Part shown: in pieces, positions 26,383 to 37,042 of the stretch
Numbering within the stretch: the stretch's first letter is position 1
How the letters are laid out: each line of letters opens with the position of its first letter
NCBI GenBank assembly: GCA_964371655.1
Contig: CAYJOD010000013.1
Span: forward strand, 1-64,000
Direction of reading: 5' to 3'
From: CAZGSN01 sp964371655
GTDB lineage: Bacteria > Desulfobacterota > Binatia > HRBIN30
DNA: 64,000 nucleotides
Notes under the pieces: generated by a model
What the model was told of the DNA's origin: nothing
Databases searched by the model: none
The model's input: only the letters and a program-made list of their open reading frames with translations
Position numbers and translations under genes: made by a program

Positions 26383-28071
26383 TCACGTCTCCGCCGCGAA
26401 GTTAACGATGACGACCTTCTTCCCAGAGCTGGCGATGATTCTTGGTGCCGGGCTCAGGCGCGCCTGGATGTCCTCGAGCTCGCTGCGGTTGATGACGACG
26501 AACAGTCGATGCGGCGAGCTCCAGCGCGCCAAAAGCTCTTCGTCCCCTCCCCAGAAGTACTCAGACTGATCACCTTGACGGCTGCCGAACTCCAACTCGC
26601 CGCGCGTGGCGACCATGATCGTGCGCCGTTGCGAATAGAGCGGGATCGCCTGCGTAAAGTGCCGATAGCTGACCACTAGGTCGTCGGGTCGTGCTTGTGC
26701 ATGGATCGCCACTCCGAGTGGCTTGTAGCACTGTGCTAAGCCGCGGCCGCTGATGAGCACCAACTGTAAGCTGAGAACCGCGCCGACGAGCAGGGCGAGT
26801 GCGGTGTCCTGCTTGCCTTGATTCGCGAGCTTGACGGATAGAGCGCCGGCAAACAGCAGCGGCCAGGCGCCGATCGCAAGACGCGAGACGATCAGCCCGG
26901 CGTTGGGATCGTCGACGAATTCGCGTACGCCAACGGCGGCGACCAACATCAAGAGCGCGCATGATATGACACCGACTCCGCCTGCGAACAGTATCCGCGT
27001 CGGTTGCTTCAGCAGGGTGTGGAAGGCACGCCCCAACAGCAAGGCGGTGGGCGGCAGCATCGGCAGGATATAGGTCGCGAGCTTCGACCCGGAGAGGCTG
27101 AAGAAGACAAACACCACCGTCGCCCACAGGGTGCAGTACAGGGTGGCGGCCGAGGCGCGGCGGCTACGCAGGGTCGCGACATAGGCTCGCAGCAACGCCG
27201 GCATGCCGAGGCACATCAGGCTCCACGGCGCCGTACCGGCAAGAAGGATGGGCACGAAGAATCCAATCGACTGTTGATGTTCATCCGGGCTCAGGTATCG
27301 CTTTAGGTGTTGGTCGACGACGTAGAAGTTGACGAACTCCGGGTTGTGCTGACTGACTAGGACGTGCCACGGTGCGGCGATGGCTAGGAACACGGCGATG
27401 CCGAGGGGTGAGATCAGCCAGCGCAGGATCGCCCACTCCCAGCGCAACACGATGAAGCTCGCGACGATTCCACCCACCAAGATCACGGCCACCGGGCCTT
27501 TGGTGAGCACCGCGAGCGCCAGCGCGGTGTAGAAGAGGAGCACCCACGGACGCCGCCGTTGCGGCTGCGTATAGGCGAGCCAGAAGCTGCCGGCGGTCGC
27601 GTTGATGAGTCCGCTCAGCGCCATGTCGAGGGTGAGCACCTGGCTCATCGCGAAGTACAAAGGGCAGCTCGCCAGCAGGGCGACAGCGATTTGAGCGACG
27701 CGAGTATTCCACATGGAGCGACCCACGACGAAGACGACGGCCATCCCGAGAAATGCGAACAGCACCGGCCACAGCCGTGCCGCGAGCTCGCTGAAGCCGA
27801 ACGCGGAGTAAGTCAGAGCGACGAGCCAGTAGAGCAGGGGCGGCTTCTCGAAGTACTTCACAAAATTCAAGTGCGGCGTGATCCAGTCGCCGCGCACGAG
27901 CATCTCTCGTGGAATCTCGGCGTAGCGGGCCTCGTCGGGCTCGGCCAAGCCGAAGAGCCCAATGGTCGACAGGTAGACGACGAGGATCGCCGCGCCGATG
28001 AGAAGGATGCTCGGGGTCGAGATGGCGGCGACCGGTGCCGACGTCGGGCGCAGAGATGGTGCGTCAGACAT
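26383..28071 (-). CDS. arnT: ArnT-like undecaprenyl phosphate-sugar transferase
   Basis: 562-residue membrane glycosyltransferase of the ArnT/PMT_2 family. The catalytic-loop motif EPDEARYAEIPREMLVRGDW (Glu44-Asp46) and FEKPPLLYWL are intact; about a dozen helices and a soluble C-terminal domain follow. ArnT moves 4-amino-4-deoxy-L-arabinose from the lipid carrier to lipid A phosphates in the outer leaflet of the inner membrane, lowering surface charge. ATG at 28071 overlaps the arnD-like stop by 8 nt. Confidence 0.87.
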   Translation of the reverse strand: MSDAPSLRPTSAPVAAISTPSILLIGAAILVVYLSTIGLFGLAEPDEARYAEIPREMLVRGDWITPHLNFVKYFEKPPLLYWLVALTYSAFGFSELAARLWPVLFAFLGMAVVFVVGRSMWNTRVAQIAVALLASCPLYFAMSQVLTLDMALSGLINATAGSFWLAYTQPQRRRPWVLLFYTALALAVLTKGPVAVILVGGIVASFIVLRWEWAILRWLISPLGIAVFLAIAAPWHVLVSQHNPEFVNFYVVDQHLKRYLSPDEHQQSIGFFVPILLAGTAPWSLMCLGMPALLRAYVATLRSRRASAATLYCTLWATVVFVFFSLSGSKLATYILPMLPPTALLLGRAFHTLLKQPTRILFAGGVGVISCALLMLVAAVGVREFVDDPNAGLIVSRLAIGAWPLLFAGALSVKLANQGKQDTALALLVGAVLSLQLVLISGRGLAQCYKPLGVAIHAQARPDDLVVSYRHFTQAIPLYSQRRTIMVATRGELEFGSRQGDQSEYFWGGDEELLARWSSPHRLFVVINRSELEDIQARLSPAPRIIASSGKKVVIVNFAAET

Positions 28072-28960
28072 CCGGACGTTCCTGCCAGGCCACGGTACCG
28101 TGGCGACCTTCGATCGGACCCGCGACGACCGGCGCCACCGGCACGTCGCGTAGCGCGCCGGCAATGTCGATGAGGCGCGGGTGCGACACCTGATCCCGCA
28201 AAGACTGCAACCAGAACTTGAAGATCGGCAGTTGGGCGCGACCTTCCATCTCGGCGTGCGCCGTGTACACGTTGAGCCCCGGTCGCAGCTGCTTGGTGTA
28301 GTACTCCGCCAGCTCGCCGGCGCTGCTGCCGTAGCGGCCGAAGCTCTCGTCGAGGGTCAGCATCGTGGTCGGGATCTCGATGGTGTCGAACCTGCGCCCG
28401 CCCATCGCCGGACGGAACGGGGCGAAGCCGCGGGTGTCGCTGTGATAGGCCAGGCCGAGCCGGTCTTCGCTGGCGAAGCTATCCGCCGTGCATTGCCACC
28501 CGGGTGCTCCGAACGCACGCGGCATCGCGCCCAGAATCGCCGCAAAGGCGTCGCGGGCGCGCTGCACTTCCGCGGTCACCTGCGCCGGTGACAAGTGCGG
28601 CAAGCGGTCCTGCCAGTAGACATGATCGTAGCCGTGCATTCCGACCTCATGCCCGTCGTGCACCAACTGGCGCACGCGTTCGGGGAATGAGCCGGCGATC
28701 TGCGGGCCCGGCAGCAGGGTCCCGTAGAGGACCGTGCGCAGCCCGTAGGTCCCCACGGCGCCGGTGCGGAACATCTTCTCCAAAAAACCGCGGCGGAAGA
28801 TGCGGCGGATGGCGCGCCCGGAGTGGTCGGGTCCACCGGCAATGAAAAAGCTCGCGCGTAGCCCGAGCTCATCGAATAAGCGCATCAACGCCGGCACGCC
28901 GTGCTGCAGGCCGGCGTGTGTGCAGACATCGACCTTGATGGCGAGCTGAATCCGACTCAC
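28064..28960 (-). CDS. arnD: ArnD-like polysaccharide deacetylase (deformylase)
   Basis: 298-residue NodB-homology protein. The N-terminal metal/catalytic Asp is in LAIKVDVCTH (Asp11) and the zinc histidines in GMHGYDH (His109, His113); the segment FGAPGWQCTADSF matches the ArnD-specific region. ArnD removes the formyl group from undecaprenyl-phosphate 4-formamido-arabinose. The GTG at 28960 is preferred, as this gives the usual short N-terminus before the VDVCTH strand. Its position between the decarboxylase and ArnT supports the role. Confidence 0.87.
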   Translation of the reverse strand: MSRIQLAIKVDVCTHAGLQHGVPALMRLFDELGLRASFFIAGGPDHSGRAIRRIFRRGFLEKMFRTGAVGTYGLRTVLYGTLLPGPQIAGSFPERVRQLVHDGHEVGMHGYDHVYWQDRLPHLSPAQVTAEVQRARDAFAAILGAMPRAFGAPGWQCTADSFASEDRLGLAYHSDTRGFAPFRPAMGGRRFDTIEIPTTMLTLDESFGRYGSSAGELAEYYTKQLRPGLNVYTAHAEMEGRAQLPIFKFWLQSLRDQVSHPRLIDIAGALRDVPVAPVVAGPIEGRHGTVAWQERPDV

Positions 28961-28992
28961 GGTGAGGACGTAGCTCGCTGCGCTCGCAAACC

Positions 28993-29100
28993 AGGTAGGG
29001 ACAAAGGGATCGAGGCGCAAAGGGGCATAGGGAAGGAGGGGTGCCGATTATCCATCTTCCCTTTGTTCCTCACCCCTATGCCCCTCGGTCCCTTCGACCT
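28993..29100. repeat. Inverted array of AGGGACAAAGGGA/GGGGCATAGGG units
   Basis: Between arnD and the decarboxylase gene. The left arm (28993-29043) contains AGGGACAAAGGGA and GGGGCATAGGGA; the right arm (29054-29100) has TTCCCTTTGTTCC and CCCTATGCCCC, its complement. Another short-unit inverted array, here inside an operon-like run. Confidence 0.65.
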
Positions 29101-29118
29101 GTGCAAATCCAGCGACGT

Positions 29119-30078
29119 CTATTGGAACGTCGAACGGAACCAGTCGATGGTCTGCGCAATCCCTTCACGCAGGCTGGTGTCGGCGTCGACGCCGAGAGTC
29201 GTCCGCATCTTGGTCACGTCGGGCACGCGCCGCGGGATGTCTTCGTAGCTGGTGCCGTAGACTTCCTCTTGGCTGACGAACTTGATGGTCGACGACGATT
29301 GCCCCACGTCGATCATGACGCGCGCCAGCTCGAGGATGGTGGTTTCAACTTCGGTGCCGATGTTGAATACCTCGCCGTCGGTTCCCGGATTGACACCGGC
29401 GGCGACGGTGGCGCGGATGGCGTCGCCAATGTACGTGAAGCAGCGCGTCTGCAAGCCATCGCCGATCACGGTCAGGGGCTGGTTGCGCAGCATCTGGCCC
29501 ATGAAGATGGTGATGATGCGCCCGACGTCGAGACGATCGAGGCGCGCGCCGTAGACGTTGAAGTAGCGCGTGATCGTCACCGGCAGACCCATCTTGTGGT
29601 AGGCGAAGCAGAAGTGCTCGCCGACCGCCTTCGAGGTCGAGTAGCACCAGCGATCGATGCGCGTCGAACCGAGGATGCGGTCGTCGTCCTCGCGCCACGG
29701 AATCTTCGGGTTGCGGCCGTAGACTTCCGACGTCGAGCTGAAGACCACCTTCTTCTGGTGCTTGAAGGCGAGCTTGAGGACGTTCTGGGTGCCGTTGACG
29801 TTGACGTTCAACACCTCGTACGGATCGCCGACGTAGTGCTCGACGCCGACCACGGCCGCCATGTGGTAGATCAGGTCGCACTTGGTGATCAGGCCCTCGA
29901 GGATCTCGTGGTTGAAGACGCTGTCGCGTACGTAATGAAACAGGGGATTGCCCATGAGATGCTTGGTCTTGTTCACCGAACCAGTGTCCAGGATGAAGAC
30001 CTCATCGCCGCGCGCCACGAACGCGTCAGCCAGGTGCGATCCGACAAAACCACCGCCGCCCGTAATCAGCACTTTCAT
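29119..30078 (-). CDS. UDP-glucuronate decarboxylase-type epimerase/dehydratase (ArnA C-terminal domain-like)
   Basis: 319-residue extended SDR. It has VLITGGGGFVGSHLADAF for NAD binding, a Ser/Thr in STSEVYG (115-121), and the YxxxK pair Tyr146/Lys150 in WCYSTSK. Segments RWCYS-SK, RCFTYIGD and GEVFNIG resemble the ArnA decarboxylase domain, which oxidatively decarboxylates UDP-glucuronate to the 4-keto-pentose; a UDP-xylose synthase is the main alternative. ATG at 30078 overlaps the formyltransferase stop (ATGA). E. coli has both activities fused in one ArnA protein; here they are two genes. Confidence 0.85.
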   Translation of the reverse strand: MKVLITGGGGFVGSHLADAFVARGDEVFILDTGSVNKTKHLMGNPLFHYVRDSVFNHEILEGLITKCDLIYHMAAVVGVEHYVGDPYEVLNVNVNGTQNVLKLAFKHQKKVVFSSTSEVYGRNPKIPWREDDDRILGSTRIDRWCYSTSKAVGEHFCFAYHKMGLPVTITRYFNVYGARLDRLDVGRIITIFMGQMLRNQPLTVIGDGLQTRCFTYIGDAIRATVAAGVNPGTDGEVFNIGTEVETTILELARVMIDVGQSSSTIKFVSQEEVYGTSYEDIPRRVPDVTKMRTTLGVDADTSLREGIAQTIDWFRSTFQ

Positions 30079-30998
30079 TCGAACTGTTCTCCTTGCTGAA
30101 GCGCATGCCGGCGCGCCCATTCGGATCCCGGCATTTCGTCTTCGCCCTCGAGCTGCGCCCGGCGCATCTCTAGCAATCCATCGCCGCATTGCACGCGCAC
30201 GGCTGGCGTCAGCGCCGCCACGCAGCCCGTCGCGACGCCGGTTGTGGCGAGCGGGACGATCGCGGCTTCCCACATAAACAACTTGCGCCCGCGCCACAGG
30301 GTGAAGGCGCCGGGGTAAGGGTGGGTCACGGCGCGTACGAGGTTGGAGACCTGCGTCGCGGATTGCTTCCAATCGATGCGGCCGTCATCGGGGCGACGAC
30401 CTCCGAAGTAGCTCGCCTGGCTGTGGTCTTGAGGGAGGCGATGCGCCTGGCCGCGGCACAGCAGCGGGTAGGTCTCGCGCATCAGCTCGGCGGCCGCGTC
30501 AGTGAGCTTGGCGTAGAGAGTGTGGGCGGTGTCGGCGGCGTCAATCGCGACGGCGCGCTGCGCGACGATATCGCCGCGGTCGGGCTTCTCCTCCATGTAG
30601 TGCAGGGTCACGCCGGTTTCGATTTCACCGTGGATGATCACCCAATTTACGGGGCAACGGCCGCGATACTTGGGCAGCAGCGAACCGTGCAGGTTGAGGG
30701 CGCCGCGTTTGGGCAGGCGCAGCAGCTCGGCACCGAGGAGCTTGCGGTAATAGAAGGAGAACAGGAAGTCGGGGGCGCAGGCGCGAATGCGCTCGATCCA
30801 CTCCGGCGTATTCACGTTGAGCGGCGCGAAGACGGGAAGCCCGTGTTCGGTGGCGAGCTGGCGCACCGAGCGAAACCAAATCGCTTCGTTGGGGTCGTCA
30901 TCGTGGGTGATCACCGCAGCAACGTCGGCGCCGGCGCGCAGCAGCTCGCGCAGACAAACGAAGCCGACATCCTGGTAGGCGAAGACGACGGAGCGCAT
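30075..30998 (-). CDS. UDP-amino-sugar formyltransferase (ArnA N-terminal domain-like)
   Basis: 307-residue formyltransferase using 10-formyl-tetrahydrofolate. The catalytic set is present: Asn102 and His104 in LNLHGSLLPKYRGR, and Asp143 in KPDRGDIV. Length and the C-terminal Met-tRNA formyltransferase-like domain fit ArnA's N-terminal half, which formylates UDP-4-amino-arabinose before transfer to undecaprenyl phosphate. It starts 3 nt after the arnC stop and overlaps the decarboxylase start, so the two ArnA activities are coupled by translation. Confidence 0.87.
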   Translation of the reverse strand: MRSVVFAYQDVGFVCLRELLRAGADVAAVITHDDDPNEAIWFRSVRQLATEHGLPVFAPLNVNTPEWIERIRACAPDFLFSFYYRKLLGAELLRLPKRGALNLHGSLLPKYRGRCPVNWVIIHGEIETGVTLHYMEEKPDRGDIVAQRAVAIDAADTAHTLYAKLTDAAAELMRETYPLLCRGQAHRLPQDHSQASYFGGRRPDDGRIDWKQSATQVSNLVRAVTHPYPGAFTLWRGRKLFMWEAAIVPLATTGVATGCVAALTPAVRVQCGDGLLEMRRAQLEGEDEMPGSEWARRHALQQGEQFE

Positions 30999-31001
30999 CG
31001 C

Positions 31002-31979
31002 TCAATGCGACTGCCGGTGAATGGTACGGATCCGATAGGTCGGCCGCCGCCGCACTTCGAGGTAGATGCGGCCGACGTATTCGCCGATCAGGCCGAGGGC
31101 GAGGATGAGCAGGCCGATGAACACGAACAGAATCGCGAACAGGGTGAACACGCCCTCGCTTTCGGGCCCGACGAAGAAGCGACGCACCAGCAGGAAGACG
31201 CCGAAGCCCATGCCCACCAGGGACACAACGAGGCCGCCGAGGCTGACGAGCTGAATCGGGAACAGCGAGAAGCCGGTGATGAGGTCGAACGACAGCCGTA
31301 GCAGCTTGAGCAGCCCGTACTTCGAAGTGCCGCTAAAACGATCCGAGTGGCCGACCCGAATCTCGGCCGTGCGTCGGGCCAGAGAATTGGCCAGGGCGGG
31401 GATGAAGCTCGAGCGCTCGTCGCAGTCGACGATCTGTTGCACGATGCCGCGGCGGTAGGCGCGCAGCATGCAGCCGTAGTCGTTCATCTTCACGCCGACG
31501 GTGAACGAGGTCAGTTGGTTGATGGCGTTGGAACCAGCGCGGCGGAAGAAGGGATCGTGTCGGGTCTCGCGCCAGCCGCCGACGACTTCGTACCCCTGTT
31601 CGAGCTTGGCGATGAGGTTGGGAATCTCTTCCGGCGGGTTCTGCAAGTCGCCGTCGAGGGTGACGACGATCTCGGCGCGGCAAGCGGCAAACCCGGCGAG
31701 GACGGCGGCGTGCTGGCCAAAGTTTCGCGTCAGCTCGATGATGCCGACGTGGGTATCGACCGCGGCGATGTTGCGCAGCAATCGGATCGAATCGTCGCTA
31801 CTGCCATCGTCGATGTACCAGATCTCATAGGAGCGGCCCATTGCCTCCATCGTCGCCGACAAGCGCCGCTGCAGGATCTCGATGTTGGCGGCCTCGTTGA
31901 AAATCGGGATGACGACGGAGATGTCGGGTGGTGGCGCTTGGGTACTGGGACTGGATGCGACGTCGGGCGGCGGAGTCAC
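31002..31979 (-). CDS. arnC: ArnC-like undecaprenyl-phosphate glycosyltransferase
   Basis: 325-residue GT2 enzyme with ISVVIPIFNEAANIEIL, WYIDDGSSDDS and VVTLDGDLQNPPEEI in the catalytic domain and two C-terminal membrane helices (LVSLGGLVVSLVGMGFGVFL and FAILFVFIGLLILALGL). This layout and the MNDYGCMLRAYRR block match ArnC, which places 4-formamido-arabinose on undecaprenyl phosphate. GTG at 31979 is the likely start, and it is the first gene of the leftward arn-like locus. A TTG at 32024 would add 15 residues. Confidence 0.88.
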   Translation of the reverse strand: MTPPPDVASSPSTQAPPPDISVVIPIFNEAANIEILQRRLSATMEAMGRSYEIWYIDDGSSDDSIRLLRNIAAVDTHVGIIELTRNFGQHAAVLAGFAACRAEIVVTLDGDLQNPPEEIPNLIAKLEQGYEVVGGWRETRHDPFFRRAGSNAINQLTSFTVGVKMNDYGCMLRAYRRGIVQQIVDCDERSSFIPALANSLARRTAEIRVGHSDRFSGTSKYGLLKLLRLSFDLITGFSLFPIQLVSLGGLVVSLVGMGFGVFLLVRRFFVGPESEGVFTLFAILFVFIGLLILALGLIGEYVGRIYLEVRRRPTYRIRTIHRQSH

Positions 31980-32096
31980 GAGCGATACCTGGGAAGCAAA
32001 TTCGTGACGGCGCGTAAAACACAAAGAGGAAGAGATTACAATTCAGACCTGAGGCTGCGGACCTCAAGAGGTCACCGATGAGAGGGGTCCCAGCAA

Positions 32097-32300
32097 GCTG
32101 AACCCGAACAACTCAGTTGGAACCACGGATGGACGCTGATGAACGCCGATAAGATCCGCGTGAAACCCGACATGCTGCGATTCAGGCCATCAACTCGCCC
32201 GGACAAAGGCGACATGCTTCGAAACCAAGTGTTTCCCCTTTCCAATCCGCGTCCATCCGCGTTCATCCGCGGTTCGAATTGAGGTTTTTCAGGCTGAAGC
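32097..32300. repeat. CACGGATG-unit palindromic element, copy D
   Basis: Part of the gap 31980-32497. The outer ends GCTGAACCCGAA (32097) and AGGCTGAAGC (to 32300) frame the arms TTGGAACCACGGATGGACGC (from 32117) and ATCCGCGTTCATCCGCGGTT (to 32274). Each arm is built from 8-9 nt units. Very similar full-length elements occur at 45039-45240 and 46554-46753. Confidence 0.82.
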
Positions 32301-32360
32301 GATTCCGGATCCTGAAGCCTCAGGCCGAAAGGGCTTTGCGCGACAATTCACTCTTGAGGC

Positions 32361-32455
32361 GTCCTTGCCCGTGTCCTTGCCCATGCCCTTGCCCGGATTC
32401 GCACGGTTTTCCCCTCAACCTTGCTGGGCATGGGCAACGGCAAGGGCAAGGGCAA
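32361..32455. repeat. Inverted hexamer array CCTTGC/GGGCAA
   Basis: The left arm 32361-32394 is TCCTTGCCC-type units in tandem; the right arm 32426-32455 is GGGCAACGGCAAGGGCAAGG-type units, its complement. It belongs to the same architectural class as the other inverted arrays and lies directly before the PIN-domain remnant. Confidence 0.7.
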
Positions 32456-32497
32456 AGAACTGGCCTGCAAAACCGGTCGGAAGCCTGGTGTGTACCG

Positions 32498-32766
32498 TTA
32501 CTGGACCCACACGACCTGCAGGCCGATCGCCGCGGCGGCGGCGTGCTGGCGTGTATCGGCAGTGACCAGTGGCACCGCCACGCCGGAGACAGCCTCGAAG
32601 CATTGGAGAGAGGCAAGATGGATGGCGTCGAGGGTACGAATCTGGACGCGGAGAAGGATCTCCTCGGCTCTGGTGACAACGTCAGCCGTTGCGTCGATGA
32701 GCCGCCAACGCGAGCGATCTTGCCGAGCGACCCGCAGCAGTGTGCTCAACGCCTCCAGGCGACGTG
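32498..32766 (-). pseudogene. PIN-domain (VapC-type) toxin remnant
   Basis: The C-terminal half of a VapC-like protein is readable in one frame: RLEALSTLLRVARQDRSRW, then RTLDAIHLASL (the conserved D-IHLA motif of PIN domains) and LVTADTRQHAAAAAIGLQVV. The N-terminal part with the first catalytic Asp is missing; upstream sequence in frame is unrelated repeat-rich DNA. It is therefore probably a decayed gene, between repeats and the cytochrome c synthase. Confidence 0.6.
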
Positions 32767-32954
32767 ATTCGCGCCGGCAAGATGCCTGTCCTGAGCCCCG
32801 TCGAAGGGCCGGCGCTTGTCTTCCGTCGGCGACTTTGCCGTGGGCCTGCGTTGCTCGTGGGCGGGTCTTTATGTGGTTCCCCATCGAACCCGCCGCCCGC
32901 TTGTGTTTACCTACGACAGCCCGCGCAGCGGTCGCGGCGATTGGAGGCTGTGTG

Positions 32955-35240
32955 ATGAATAACCTGATTAATTCCCTGGCGTCGCTGAAGCTGGCCGTCA
33001 TTCTGCTCGTTTTGCTGCTGCTCGGTCTGGCGACCGGGACGATCATCGAATCTTCGATGGGAACCGAGGTCGCTGGTCGTGTCGTCTACTACTCGGCGTG
33101 GTTCATCGCCCTGCAGATCGCCTTTGCGATCAACGTGCTGGCGTCGATCATTCAGCGCTTCCCGTGGGGCACGTCGCGGATTGGCTTCCTGACCACGCAC
33201 GGTGCGCTGCTGCTCATCCTGGTCGGCGCCGCGGCATCGTTCTTCTTCAAGGTTGATGGGCAAATCATGCTGTGGGAGGGGGAGACCGGGAACGAGATCT
33301 CCAACCACGACCGCGACGGGCACGTCACCGATCACACGACTCTGCCATTCGCGGTCAAGCTCGATGACTTCCGCGTCGACTACTACCAGGGCACCCGGCG
33401 CCCGGCCAACTTTCGCAGTGATGTACAGATCCTCGACCCCGCCGGCCCGACCTTCAAGGCTGCCATCTGGATGAATCACGAGTTGGAGTACAAAGGCTGG
33501 CGGCTTTTCCAGTCGAGCTACCAGCAGGAGAAGGGGCGCGAGGCGACCGTGCTGTCGGTGTCCAAGGACCCCGGTCAGCTCATTGTCTTCATCGGCTATA
33601 TCCTGCTCGTCATCGGCATGTGCATCGTTCTCGGCACGCGCGCCGCGCAAAGCCGGGGTAGGGCCGCGCTCGGCGGCGCGGTGGGGCGGACGGCAGCGTT
33701 CGCCCTGATCGCAGCCCTGGGCGCGGCCGCGCCCGTGCACGCCGCCGATTCCGCGACCGAGGCGCTCAAGTGCCTTCCGGTTCAGCACGACGGGCGGGTG
33801 ATGCCGCTCGACACCCTGGCGCGTGAGGCGGTGTGGAACGTGACCGGGAAGCGCTCATGGGACGGTGCCGATGCGGTGACGACGGCGACTTCGTGGACGC
33901 TCAATCCGTCGGCTGCGGCCAACGCGCCTATCGTCTTGATTGGCAGCTCGGAGCTCGCCGCCGCGGTGGGGCTTCCCGCCGGCGCCACCCACGCGTCGTT
34001 CGCTCAGCTCGTGAACAACCGCGTTCTCATGCAGATGATCGATCAGTCGCGCCATCCGACGTCGGCGACGTCGCTGCGCACGAGCCTGGTGACGGCGGCG
34101 GATAAGGTCGAGGATCGTCTCCTGTGGTTGCAGGGTTTCCTCGATCACGCCACGATTCAACCGATCCCACCCGAAGGCGACCTGATGCAGAGTTGGGGCG
34201 TACCGGCGGCGCCGGACATGAAGACTCTTCTTGCGCTGGCCACAGGCCCACGTCTGCGCGGCTGGCCGTCGGCGGAGGCCATCGATCGCGAGGTAACCTA
34301 CAACGCGGTCCGCCCCACCCGGATCGCGTGGGTCGTGCTTTTCGCCGCGCTGGTTATTTCCATCTTCGCGTGGAACCGCAGCAGCGTGATTCTCGACAGC
34401 CTTGCCGTCGGTGGTCTCGCCACCGGCTTCGTGGTGATGACGTGGGGCATTGCCATGCGCTGGGTCATCGCCGATCGCATCCCTGCCGCGAACATGTTTG
34501 AGTCGCTGCTATTTTTGGCCTGGGGCGTCGGTCTCTTTGCGGTGGTCGCCTTCGTCGGGCTTCGCAATCGCATCGTCGTGCTCAATGCCAATGCCATGGC
34601 GGCACTGACGATGGCGCTGACGGATCTGCTCCCGATCGATGCCTTCATCCATCCGGTGGCGCCGGTGCTCGCCGGCACGCCGTGGCTGGCGATCCACGTG
34701 CCGATCATCATGGTGAGTTACTCGGTGTTGGCCTTGGGTGTGGTGATCGCACACATGCAGCTCGGCTTCACCATCTTCGCGCCGAAGCGCGCCGAGGTGA
34801 TCGAGCGCATGAGCGATCTGCTCTACTGGTACATCATGGTCGGCTCGATCCTGCTCATCGCCGGGATCCTGACCGGGTCGATGTGGGCGGCGTCGTCGTG
34901 GGGGCGCTACTGGGGCTGGGATCCAAAAGAGGTGTGGTCGTTGGTTGCGTTCCTCGCCTACGTGGCGATCCTGCACGGGCGCTGGGACGGCATCCTTGCA
35001 TCCTTCGGCGTCGCTGCGATGAGCATCGTGGCCTTTCAAACCATTCTGATGACCTACCTCGGCGTGAACTACGTGCTTGCGACCGGGATGCACTCCTATG
35101 GCTTCGGCGACTCGCCGGTCCTCATGTGGATGATCATAGTGGCGGCCACCGAGAGCGCCTTCCTGGCTTGGGCCCTGATTGCGCAGCGGCGGCGGGCCGA
35201 CGCCGTAGCCATGGTCCCGCCGAATCTCAGGCGGCGGTAG
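32955..35240 (+). CDS. System II cytochrome c synthase, fused ResB-CcsA (CcsBA)
   Basis: 761 residues. The first third is ResB/CcsB-like: N-terminal helices from LASLKLAVILLVLLLLGLA and the periplasmic part with IMLWEGETGNEI and NHELEYKGWRLFQSSYQ. The last half is CcsA with multiple helices and the haem-handling WWD-type motif in SSWGRYWGWDPKEVWSL (about 647-663), plus flanking His residues (AIHVP, GMHSYGFG). It exports haem and joins it to apocytochrome CXXCH. ATG at 32955 has GGAGG 7 nt upstream; the longer open frame upstream crosses repeats. It coexists with System I ccmF/ccmH at the window start. Confidence 0.93.
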   Translation: MNNLINSLASLKLAVILLVLLLLGLATGTIIESSMGTEVAGRVVYYSAWFIALQIAFAINVLASIIQRFPWGTSRIGFLTTHGALLLILVGAAASFFFKVDGQIMLWEGETGNEISNHDRDGHVTDHTTLPFAVKLDDFRVDYYQGTRRPANFRSDVQILDPAGPTFKAAIWMNHELEYKGWRLFQSSYQQEKGREATVLSVSKDPGQLIVFIGYILLVIGMCIVLGTRAAQSRGRAALGGAVGRTAAFALIAALGAAAPVHAADSATEALKCLPVQHDGRVMPLDTLAREAVWNVTGKRSWDGADAVTTATSWTLNPSAAANAPIVLIGSSELAAAVGLPAGATHASFAQLVNNRVLMQMIDQSRHPTSATSLRTSLVTAADKVEDRLLWLQGFLDHATIQPIPPEGDLMQSWGVPAAPDMKTLLALATGPRLRGWPSAEAIDREVTYNAVRPTRIAWVVLFAALVISIFAWNRSSVILDSLAVGGLATGFVVMTWGIAMRWVIADRIPAANMFESLLFLAWGVGLFAVVAFVGLRNRIVVLNANAMAALTMALTDLLPIDAFIHPVAPVLAGTPWLAIHVPIIMVSYSVLALGVVIAHMQLGFTIFAPKRAEVIERMSDLLYWYIMVGSILLIAGILTGSMWAASSWGRYWGWDPKEVWSLVAFLAYVAILHGRWDGILASFGVAAMSIVAFQTILMTYLGVNYVLATGMHSYGFGDSPVLMWMIIVAATESAFLAWALIAQRRRADAVAMVPPNLRRR

Positions 35241-35253
35241 GAATTGTGGGTTG

Positions 35254-36906
<1,653 letters not shown>

Positions 36907-37042
36907 CGACTCGTTCAACGGCAAGCCGCCGGCTTGACAGGCAGTTTGCCTGAACCGTATAGCTGTCGCTGGTGGACGTCGGCGGCTTTCGCAACGCCTG
37001 CTAAAGAGCCCGCAAAATCTTACAGTAGTGAGGATTGAGCAG

